Positions 1 to 5,523 of a stretch of DNA of 7,616 bases are shown here, one piece after another. The stretch is from positions 1 through 7,616 of the forward strand of contig CANHYS010000083.1 of assembly GCA_947464585.1 (NCBI GenBank). Direction: 5' to 3'. Position 1 is the stretch's first letter. Each line of letters opens with the position of its first letter. Both the position numbers and the translations under genes were made by a program. This DNA is from Planctomycetaceae bacterium. Its GTDB lineage: Bacteria; Planctomycetota; Planctomycetia; Pirellulales; UBA1268. The notes beneath the pieces are model-generated. The model was not told the origin of the DNA. It searched no databases and saw only the letters and a program-made list of their open reading frames with translations.

Positions 1-632
1 CCCGACTGCGGCTGGACGAGTGCGGCGATCTCCTTGGGCAGATCCTGCGATGCGTCGTCGGAGATCACACGGATCGAGACGCAGGGCAGGCCGGCGGCTC
101 GGGCCGCCGTCGCCACCGCGTAGGTCTCCATGTCGACAAGGCTTGCACCTGTGGCCGCGGCCAGGTCTCGCTTTGCGGCCGCCGTCGTCACCACGGTGTC
201 GACGCTCACGATCGTGAGGTCGTCACTGCTGTTGGCACTGCCGGCCGCTGCTGTCGCGCTCCCCTGCCCTGTCGCTGCCACGGCGATCGGCGCGCCTCCT
301 GTGCGGTTGATGGATCGTCGTGGGAAAACGACCGTGCCGCGGGTAAGTGCGGGATCCAGCCCGCCGGCAAAGCCGGCCGACAGGATCAGCCGCGGCCGAT
401 GGCCGTCGATCAAAAGTCGCGTCGCCCGCCCGGCCGTCTCGCCGCCGGCGCCGGCCACGCACCACGCGACCCGCCGGCCGGCGACGATGCCCTCGTGAAG
501 CGTGAGTCCGGCCGCCGTGACCTCCACCGCCTCAGTCGCCAATCCTGCGAAGGCATCGGCCTCGACGGGCATCGCGAAGATGATCCCTGCCACACAGACG
601 GGCCGCGACGATGGTGACTGGGTGGTGTGCAT
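1..632 (-). CDS. MTA/SAH nucleosidase-like protein, PNP/UDP phosphorylase superfamily (3' end off window)
   Basis: The reading frame is open from an ATG at 630-632 to the left edge, giving 210 residues without the C-terminus. Members of this superfamily cleave the N-glycosidic bond of nucleosides such as methylthioadenosine, S-adenosylhomocysteine or futalosine in the cytoplasm. Visible motifs, compared with E. coli MTA/SAH nucleosidase, are AMPVEAD at residues 20-26 (E24 aligns with catalytic E12), SAGFAGGLDP at 85-94, VDMET at 166-170 (ribose-contacting Glu region) and RVISDDA at 188-194 (D192 aligns with base-binding D197). Residues 111-138 form an Ala/Gly/Ser/Thr-rich insert that looks like a flexible loop. 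The VDMET...ISDDASQDLP style also recalls HpnG-like hopanoid-associated phosphorylases, so the exact substrate is open. No Shine-Dalgarno is visible before the ATG, but the conserved GIIFAMP strand begins at residue 16, so an ATG further inside (M21) would destroy the fold. Family confidence is high, substrate confidence low. Confidence 0.85.
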   Translation of the reverse strand, partial: MHTTQSPSSRPVCVAGIIFAMPVEADAFAGLATEAVEVTAAGLTLHEGIVAGRRVAWCVAGAGGETAGRATRLLIDGHRPRLILSAGFAGGLDPALTRGTVVFPRRSINRTGGAPIAVAATGQGSATAAAGSANSSDDLTIVSVDTVVTTAAAKRDLAAATGASLVDMETYAVATAARAAGLPCVSIRVISDDASQDLPKEIAALVQPQS

Positions 633-640
633 CGCGAAAC

Positions 641-695
641 AAAAAAGAAGACGGCCTGCCGCCCGGTGCCCCCCCAGGCCACGGCGGCAGGCCGT
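641..695 (-). terminator. Rho-independent terminator of the porin/Cys-rich gene transcript
   Basis: A perfect 13-bp inverted repeat pairs 651-663 with 683-695 (ACGGCCTGCCGCC and its complement) around a 19-base loop at 664-682. Read on the minus strand the stem is followed directly by CTTCTTTTTTG (640-650), a classic U-tract. It starts 38 bases after the stop codon of the Cys-rich gene, so it should end that transcript. Its U-tract lies only a few bases from the ATG of the next minus-strand gene at 632. Confidence 0.85.
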
Positions 696-732
696 CAGAT
701 CATGTGGCTGATGGTCAGCCGGTGTGCGATTT

Positions 733-1170
733 CTAGTGGCCGACGAGATAGTGGAGGACGGAGAGCGGATTCCACCAGCATACGCCCGAGCAGCGGGCGC
801 AGTCGCAGGGCTCGGCTGGCACCATCTTCACCTCGTACTTCGGCACCTTCTCGACCTTTTCTTCACCCGGCTGTTTGTAGAGTTTTTTCTTCGTGTAGAT
901 GCTGCCGCAGGGCGGGCTGCAGCGGCATTCGGCCGGCCCCGTGCAGAAGCACTCTGCCGCCCTCGCGCAGGCCGGCTCGCACGTCATGGTGTATTTCGTC
1001 TTCTTGGTTTTCTTCTCGTCCCAAGACGACTTGCACGTCGGCACGCCGTCCGAGCAGGGCTTGCAGTCGGTGCAGGCGGGCTTCTCGCAGCAGCAGTCTG
1101 CTGCCTGAGTCGCATCGCTGCTTGTGACAAGGCCCATCGCTGTGATGAGGGCGAGGCTCAGATGTCGCAT
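733..1170 (-). CDS. Secreted cysteine- and lysine-rich protein of unknown function
   Basis: This encodes 145 residues from the ATG at 1168-1170. I do not recognise a named family. Residues 1-23 form a signal peptide (MRHLS, hydrophobic core to about residue 16, likely cleavage after TQA), so the mature protein is probably periplasmic or at the surface. There is no lipobox. It contains 18 cysteines, all in the mature part: 26-28, 33, 36, 39, 46, 64, 68, 74, 76, 82, 84, 88, 122, 124, 127 and 131. Two Lys-rich segments each end in a tyrosine followed by an E-P-(x)-C element (53-68 and 94-122), which suggests an internal duplication. An upstream in-frame TTG at 1215 would add 15 residues and overlap the porin stop, but the ATG has a GGAG at good spacing and places the signal peptide at the N-terminus. 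The gene follows the porin by 41 bases and is followed by a strong terminator, so it is probably the last gene of that operon. Metal binding or disulfide cross-linking is possible but unproven. Confidence 0.8.
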   Translation of the reverse strand: MRHLSLALITAMGLVTSSDATQAADCCCEKPACTDCKPCSDGVPTCKSSWDEKKTKKTKYTMTCEPACARAAECFCTGPAECRCSPPCGSIYTKKKLYKQPGEEKVEKVPKYEVKMVPAEPCDCARCSGVCWWNPLSVLHYLVGH

Positions 1171-1177
1171 GGAAAGA

Positions 1178-1181
1178 CTCC
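1178..1181 (-). promoter_or_regulatory. Shine-Dalgarno deciding the start of the Cys-rich gene
   Basis: The minus strand reads GGAG, then 7 bases, then ATG at 1170. The alternative TTG at 1215 lies inside the end of the porin gene, and using it would put 15 polar residues in front of the signal peptide. Confidence 0.65.
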
Positions 1182-1211
1182 GCTGTCGGGGCAGGAAGCT
1201 GTGAGAGAGTC

Positions 1212-3086
1212 TCAAAAGTCGAATGCCAGCCGTGTGCCGAAGCCATTGATGAAACCGCTGCCGTTGTAGCTCGGGCCGGGCGTGACAACCCCGTCGGTTT
1301 TGGTCCAGGGCGTGCTCACGAAGTTGCGGTAGGTGAGATCGTAGTTGAAGTAGACGCGGGCGTTGGGGTTGAGCAGCCAGTTGAGGCCGAGCGTCATGCC
1401 GTTCAAGACACCGCCATTCACGCCGCTATCGTTCAGGCAGAGGTAATTGTAGCGAGCGCCTACCTGCCAGGCACCCTCGCTGATGTTCCACTGATTACGG
1501 CGGGCGCTGCGGTCGCGGATCGCGTAGAAGTTGTTGTGTGGGATCGGACGGTCAACGCGGTATTCGATCTTCGAGTAGGTGCGGCTCTCGCCCGTAAGAA
1601 AGTAGAGCACCTCGGCGTAACCCGCTTGGTAGTAGACGGTCCCCACGGATGTGCCCGGAGGAGGCTGGAAGCCATTGGTGTTCAAGCCTCCGAAGCTAGT
1701 CGTCCGGGCGTTGTAGAGCCACGAACCGAAGTATTCCGACTGGAATGAGAAGGGGCCGCTGTTGCCGACGAATTCCAGGCCAATCATGTTCTGCCAGGTG
1801 CCCTGCAGGAGGCCCGAGTCGGCGTAGATCGAGTTGAGCGGCCCGGGCGGTCCGTTGCGAATGTCGCCGCGGCTACGGAATCGTACGGCCGTGATCTCGT
1901 CTCCGATCGGCAGACCGGTCTTCCTGTCAAACGACGTGTATTGGCGCCTCGGCTCCATCGTGCGACCCGAGATGGCGAGGTGAACGAGTTTGCGACCCTC
2001 GTCCTCGAACACCGGGAGGTAGACGAGCCGGCCGACGGTCATGCTGCCCCCCGAGGAATTCGAGAATCCGAAGGGGTTGGTCGTATTTTTGAATTGACCC
2101 ACCTGCCAGCCGATGTCCCCCTCCTCGTTGCTGTTCATCATCTGAATGCCGGGGAGGAATCCATTATTAAACGGCCCCTCGAAAGCATCCTGGGCATACG
2201 AACGCTCCATGAAGTTGAGCCAGCGGCTGCTCGTGAGATGTTCGTAGCCGTAGGGGTCTTTCTGGTTGCCGACACGGACGGTGCCGAGGATCGGAAGCTC
2301 GCGGACCTGCAGCCAGAGGTCGGTGACGGCAGTGAGCGGGCCGGCGTCGCGTTCCGTAGGATACGTCTCGTTGTTGACGTTGATCTGATTGACGAAGTCG
2401 TATTCGCAGGCCCAGTCATACATCTCATACATCCGGCCTTCGATACGGAGCCGGGCGCGGCGGAAATTGACGGTATCGGCCAGGCCCGGGTCGAGGCCGC
2501 CTTCGTTGGGCAGCTGGTTGGGGCCGGGGGCGGCGGAGAAGGCGGAGGCATCGACCTGCGTGCGGCCACCGATCTTGACGCGGAAATCCTTGTTGGCCGA
2601 TTCAGCATCGAATGCATAGCCCCACTTCGACTTGAAGTCCTTGTCCGTGCCGACCTCGTAGGGTTCCTTCTGGTCCTCTTTCTTCTCGTCTTTCGCCTTG
2701 TTGTCCTCTGGCGTGGCGGCGTCAGGTTTGCCGTCAGCGGCCTTGTCGATCTTGGGCGGAGGGAGCGGTTCGACTCCATTGGCCGCCTTCTTTTCCAGCT
2801 GCTGGAGCCGCGTTTCAAGCTCGGCGATCCGCTGTCGCTCGGTCGACAGTGCCTGTGATACTTCATCGAACGAGCCGAGCCGTTCGGCGACGCTGGGTAG
2901 ATCGATGGGCGGCTGCTCCTGTGCGTCGGCGATCACCAAGAAGGGATCGGCGGCCTGGGGGGCAGCGGACGGGGCCGCTGACAGCAGCAAAAGGCCAAGC
3001 AGCGTCAGCGAATGGGCGCAGAGCCGCCGTCTCCGATTGACGGCATGCTGCAGTCGCTTTGGCTCATACTTCCCGACGGCACGCAC
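1212..3086 (-). CDS. Outer-membrane porin, phosphate-selective porin O/P (OprP/OprO-like) family
   Basis: This encodes 624 residues from a GTG start with a GAGGAG ribosome site 9 bases upstream. It is probably a trimeric beta-barrel channel for small anions or other solutes in the outer membrane. Residues 1-45 form a long signal peptide with a basic n-region (NRRRR at 17-21), a Leu-rich core at 27-36 and likely cleavage after APQA. Residues about 72-101 have heptad character (STERQRIAELETRLQQLEKK), a trimerising coiled coil as in many planctomycete and cyanobacterial porins. Residues about 105-141 form a Lys/Glu/Asp/Pro-rich linker. The barrel follows from about 150, with alternating polar and aromatic strands, KIGGRTQVDASAF near its start, RRARLRIEGRMY (porin O/P-like), and the C-terminal strand TRLAFDF ending in Phe, the signal read by the BAM machinery. 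It is longer than Pseudomonas OprP (about 440 residues), mainly through the N-terminal extension and loops. It lies downstream of a two-component system on the same strand and upstream of the Cys-rich gene. Substrate specificity cannot be read from the sequence. Confidence 0.85.
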   Translation of the reverse strand: MRAVGKYEPKRLQHAVNRRRRLCAHSLTLLGLLLLSAAPSAAPQAADPFLVIADAQEQPPIDLPSVAERLGSFDEVSQALSTERQRIAELETRLQQLEKKAANGVEPLPPPKIDKAADGKPDAATPEDNKAKDEKKEDQKEPYEVGTDKDFKSKWGYAFDAESANKDFRVKIGGRTQVDASAFSAAPGPNQLPNEGGLDPGLADTVNFRRARLRIEGRMYEMYDWACEYDFVNQINVNNETYPTERDAGPLTAVTDLWLQVRELPILGTVRVGNQKDPYGYEHLTSSRWLNFMERSYAQDAFEGPFNNGFLPGIQMMNSNEEGDIGWQVGQFKNTTNPFGFSNSSGGSMTVGRLVYLPVFEDEGRKLVHLAISGRTMEPRRQYTSFDRKTGLPIGDEITAVRFRSRGDIRNGPPGPLNSIYADSGLLQGTWQNMIGLEFVGNSGPFSFQSEYFGSWLYNARTTSFGGLNTNGFQPPPGTSVGTVYYQAGYAEVLYFLTGESRTYSKIEYRVDRPIPHNNFYAIRDRSARRNQWNISEGAWQVGARYNYLCLNDSGVNGGVLNGMTLGLNWLLNPNARVYFNYDLTYRNFVSTPWTKTDGVVTPGPSYNGSGFINGFGTRLAFDF

Positions 3087-3244
3087 AGTCGCTCGCTCCT
3101 CGGTATCTCTCCAATCGTTAGGATCGGAACAGTCCTATGGCGACCTTGACGATTGCGGAGTTTCTGACAGATTTGATGGCCCCTTGCGCCGAGAAGACGG
3201 GGCGAGCTGGTCGTTTGGGTGCTTTGGGCGGCCTTTGCTGAGCG
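3087..3244 (-). promoter_or_regulatory. Leader region between histidine kinase and porin genes
   Basis: This is a 158-base gap on the coding (minus) strand. It carries the porin ribosome site GAGGAG at 3096-3101. I see no hairpin with a T-tract that would end the kinase transcript, so read-through into the porin gene is possible, and no convincing -35/-10 pair either. The nonamer TCGTCAAGG on the minus strand (3144-3152) is also present in the inverted repeat upstream of the SulP gene. Confidence 0.4.
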
Positions 3245-4654
3245 TCAGACCGATGGCAGCTGCACCGTAAAGGTCGTGCCGCGGTCGACCGTGCTTCGCA
3301 CGCCGATGCTGCCGCCGTGTCGCTCCACGATCGAGCGGCAGATCGAAAGGCCGAGCCCGCCGCCGCGGACGCTCTCGCCGTGGGTCCGCGATGCGTCGGT
3401 CTTGTAGAAGCGGTCGAACACATGACCGAGGTGTTCTTCGTCGATGCCACAGCCAGTGTCGGCTACCGTCAGGATCGCATCCCGACGCTCCCTGTCGATG
3501 CCGATCGATACCGTCACCTTGCCCCCCGATGGCGTGAAGCGAATCGCGTTGTCGAGGAGATTACCAAGCACCTGTCGCAGCTGAGACGCATCCCCCGCCA
3601 CCTGCACAGGGCCCGCCGTGGGCTGAAGCACCAGGCCCACCGCGTGCTCCTCGGCCACGCCGCCGAACATCGCCATGGTCTGTCGGGCGACGGCCGTGAG
3701 ATCGATCCGTTCACGGGGCTGCGCACGCGGGTCGTCGCCCGCCTCGGCCAGGAGGAGTAGGTCGTTGGCGAGCTTCGACAGATGGCGGGCCTCCTCGAGC
3801 ACGTCGGCAATTGTCTCCCGGTAGGCATCCGCAGTGCGGTCCTGCGAGATGGCCACCTCGAGTGAAGTCCGCATGGCAGCCAGCGGTCCACGAAGTTCGT
3901 GGGCGGCATCTGCCACGAATTGCTGCTGTCGCTCGACGTGCCCCGCGACTTCATCGAGCAGGCGGTTGATCGTCAGCGACAGGCGGTCGAGTTCGTCCTG
4001 GGTGCCATGCACCTCGAGCCGGTCGCCCAGTCGCGTGGGCTTGAGCTGCTCGGCCGTCCGCAGGATCTCGGCCACCGGCTTGGTCGCACGGACCGCCAGC
4101 CAGTAGCCCACCAGCGGCGTCAGCAACGAGAGTCCGGCAGCGACCGGCAGGAGTAGCCGGGTGAGCGCGTCGATGTCGTCGTCGAGGAAGGCCGTGTCCA
4201 TGCCGATCCGCACATGAAATGGCTCGTCCGCCGGATCGGTGATCCGCCGCCGAGCAAACCGGTAGCCACCCACCTGGACGAGGGCCTCACGTTTCTCTTT
4301 CGCCACCGGCCAGGTCGCCACCTCCCGCGGGCAACCCTCGCTCTTCCAGATGGTCACGCCGTCGTCGGTGAGCAGCTGCGTGAACCAGCCGCGTTCCTGA
4401 TGGCCGACCGCCTTGCGGCGGAGTTCGTCTACGACGGCTTCGGTGTTGGGGTACAGATCGCGCAGCGCGATCGTCACCTCGTTCACCTCGCCGCGGAGCA
4501 CGGCATCGGCCTCTTGATAGAGGGCTGACCTTGCGCCCACTTTCACGGCGAGCAGCGCCATCAGTGTGATCAGAAGCACGACGAGCGTGTTCCAGACAGT
4601 GAGCCTGAAGCGGAGCGTCGCCCATGGAATTCTGTTAAGGAGTCGTGAGGGCAT
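3245..4654 (-). CDS. Sensor histidine kinase (HAMP, HisKA, HATPase_c), CusS-like architecture
   Basis: This encodes 469 residues of an inner-membrane kinase that autophosphorylates on His and passes phosphate to the regulator encoded just upstream. Transmembrane segment 1 is at about 20-41 and segment 2 at about 166-189. Between them lies a periplasmic sensor domain of about 125 residues with a single Cys (C108) and a Trp-rich strand region (GWFTQLL, TIWKSEG). HAMP follows at about 190-242. The H-box FVADAAHELRGPL has the phospho-accepting H252. The N-box GNLLDNAIRF is at 364-373, the G1 box ADTGCGID at 398-405, the F-box region VFDRFYK at 412-418 and the G2 box GGGLGLSI at 431-438. All catalytic elements are intact, so the kinase should be active. 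The ATG at 4652-4654 lies inside the 3' end of the regulator gene (20-base overlap), a sign of translational coupling. The architecture resembles the CusS/heavy-metal-sensor group, but that does not fix the signal. Confidence 0.93.
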   Translation of the reverse strand: MPSRLLNRIPWATLRFRLTVWNTLVVLLITLMALLAVKVGARSALYQEADAVLRGEVNEVTIALRDLYPNTEAVVDELRRKAVGHQERGWFTQLLTDDGVTIWKSEGCPREVATWPVAKEKREALVQVGGYRFARRRITDPADEPFHVRIGMDTAFLDDDIDALTRLLLPVAAGLSLLTPLVGYWLAVRATKPVAEILRTAEQLKPTRLGDRLEVHGTQDELDRLSLTINRLLDEVAGHVERQQQFVADAAHELRGPLAAMRTSLEVAISQDRTADAYRETIADVLEEARHLSKLANDLLLLAEAGDDPRAQPRERIDLTAVARQTMAMFGGVAEEHAVGLVLQPTAGPVQVAGDASQLRQVLGNLLDNAIRFTPSGGKVTVSIGIDRERRDAILTVADTGCGIDEEHLGHVFDRFYKTDASRTHGESVRGGGLGLSICRSIVERHGGSIGVRSTVDRGTTFTVQLPSV

Positions 4655-5306
4655 AACCGCGACCCCGGATCGTGCGAATGAGCGAGTCGGCGCGGCCCTT
4701 GTCGAGCTTTCCGCGCAGCCGGTTGATGTGCACCTCGATCACGTTCGTTGGCCCGTCCCAGTCGAAGCCCCAGACATGCTCGCAGAGCATCTTCCGCGTG
4801 ACGACCTGCCCTTGAAACCGCATGAGCAGTTCGAGGATGCTGAATTCAGTGGGTGTGAGTTCGATCGTGCGGCCCGCCATCGCGAGCCGCTTGTTGGCGA
4901 GGCTCAGGTGCAGGTCGCCGGCCTCGAGTTCCATGGCGGGCTTGTGGGCCGTGCGGCGGTGCACCGCCTCGATCCGGGCCAGCAGTTCATCGATCGCAAA
5001 GGGCTTGACGAGGTAGTCGTCGGCGCCGGCCTCGAAGCCCTCGAGTTTGTCGGACACGGCGCCGCGAGCCGTGAGCACAATGACGGGCGTGCGCACGCCG
5101 GCCTGCCGGGCTACCCGCAGCACATCGAGGCCACTCGCCTTCGGCAGCATCATGTCGATCACGACGATGTCGCTCGACATGAGCGTCTTGTCGCGGATGG
5201 CCGACTCGCCGTCGGCCACCCAGGTGCACTGATGCCCCGCCTCGCGGACGGCCGTGGCAACGGCCTTGGCGATGACCGGGTCATCTTCGATGATCGAAAC
5301 GTGCAT
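4635..5306 (-). CDS. OmpR/PhoB-family response regulator
   Basis: This encodes 223 residues from the ATG at 5304-5306. The receiver domain (about 1-115) has the acidic pocket E7-D8-D9, phospho-acceptor D51 in VVIDMMLPK, T79 in VLTAR and K101 in YLVKPF. A winged-helix DNA-binding domain (about 128-223) includes ELTPTEFSILELL, the recognition-helix region TNVIEVHINRLRGKLD and the terminal wing IRTIRGRGYAL. It should bind DNA as a dimer when phosphorylated. A GTG at 5318 would add four residues (MDTS) but has no ribosome site, whereas the ATG is preceded by GGTGGA with 7-base spacing. The gene is the first of the RR-HK pair and faces the SulP gene across a 217-base divergent region, so autoregulation and control of the neighbour are plausible. 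Sequence style is close to the CusR/QseB/MprA group. Its regulon cannot be read from the sequence. Confidence 0.94.
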   Translation of the reverse strand: MHVSIIEDDPVIAKAVATAVREAGHQCTWVADGESAIRDKTLMSSDIVVIDMMLPKASGLDVLRVARQAGVRTPVIVLTARGAVSDKLEGFEAGADDYLVKPFAIDELLARIEAVHRRTAHKPAMELEAGDLHLSLANKRLAMAGRTIELTPTEFSILELLMRFQGQVVTRKMLCEHVWGFDWDGPTNVIEVHINRLRGKLDKGRADSLIRTIRGRGYALTTP

Positions 5307-5458
5307 GGAAGTATCCACCGCGGCAGTTGTCTACCGTCCTGCCGCTTACGGTCACGAAAGGGTGGAGGCACGCTCTTGCCGATGAAGGTATGGTAACGAT
5401 AGTGCCGCTCCGTGGCGAGTACGGCCTCGTGCCTGTGCCGGATCCCGCTGCGTGAGTG

Positions 5459-5478
5459 GTCGTCAAGGGTTTGACGAC
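5459..5478. repeat. Perfect 8-bp inverted repeat, candidate operator upstream of the SulP gene
   Basis: GTCGTCAA (5459-5466) and TTGACGAC (5471-5478) are exact reverse complements separated by GGGT. The right arm contains a TTGACG -35-like hexamer, so a bound dimeric protein would block or adjust RNA polymerase. No T-tract follows, so an intrinsic terminator is unlikely. The site is 46 bases upstream of the SulP start codon. Confidence 0.5.
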
Positions 5479-5508
5479 TGTTCAGGCTGCGTGGACGTCT
5501 TATAGGTG

Positions 5509-5513
5509 AAGGA
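5509..5513 (+). promoter_or_regulatory. Shine-Dalgarno deciding the SulP start
   Basis: AAGGA ends 10 bases before the ATG at 5524. An in-frame GTG at 5506 lies upstream of this site and has no ribosome site of its own, so the ATG is preferred. Confidence 0.55.
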
Positions 5514-5523
5514 TCTGTGCGGC

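Larger units (their letters stand above)
5307..5523. promoter_or_regulatory. Divergent intergenic region between response regulator and SulP gene
   Basis: These 217 bases must hold the promoters of both the leftward RR-HK unit and the rightward SulP gene. Ribosome sites are visible at each side: GGTGGA on the minus strand (5314-5319) and AAGGA on the plus strand (5509-5513). A TTGACG at 5471-5476 is a good -35 match for the SulP direction, but the nearest -10-like hexamers (TCTTAT at 5498-5503, TATAGG at 5501-5506) lie 21 or 24 bases away, which is too far for an ordinary promoter. The exact promoter is therefore not assigned. Confidence 0.5.

Noticed and set aside
724..1269. Plus-strand open frame covering the Cys-rich gene
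   Set aside because: The minus strand has a signal peptide, a ribosome site and a terminator in the right places. The plus frame shows none of these.
1941..2858. 305-codon open frame on the plus strand opposite the porin gene
   Set aside because: It lies wholly inside the porin gene, has no ribosome site support that I can see, and no family features. The porin is strongly supported by its signal peptide, barrel strands and terminal Phe.
3120..3180. Possible Pho box (CTGTCA) upstream of the O/P-type porin
   Set aside because: One CTGTCA half-site is visible on the minus strand, but no second copy occurs at the required 11-base spacing.
3118..3450. Minus-strand 110-codon frame across the end of the kinase gene and the porin leader
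   Set aside because: Most of it overlaps the conserved ATP-binding end of the kinase in another frame, and the product is a Ser/Ala/Arg-rich string without features.
5366..5434. AGGCACG (5366-5372) and CGTGCCT (5428-5434) as a large stem in the divergent region
   Set aside because: Only 7 bp with a 55-base separation; such pairs are expected by chance in GC-rich DNA and no structure lies between them.
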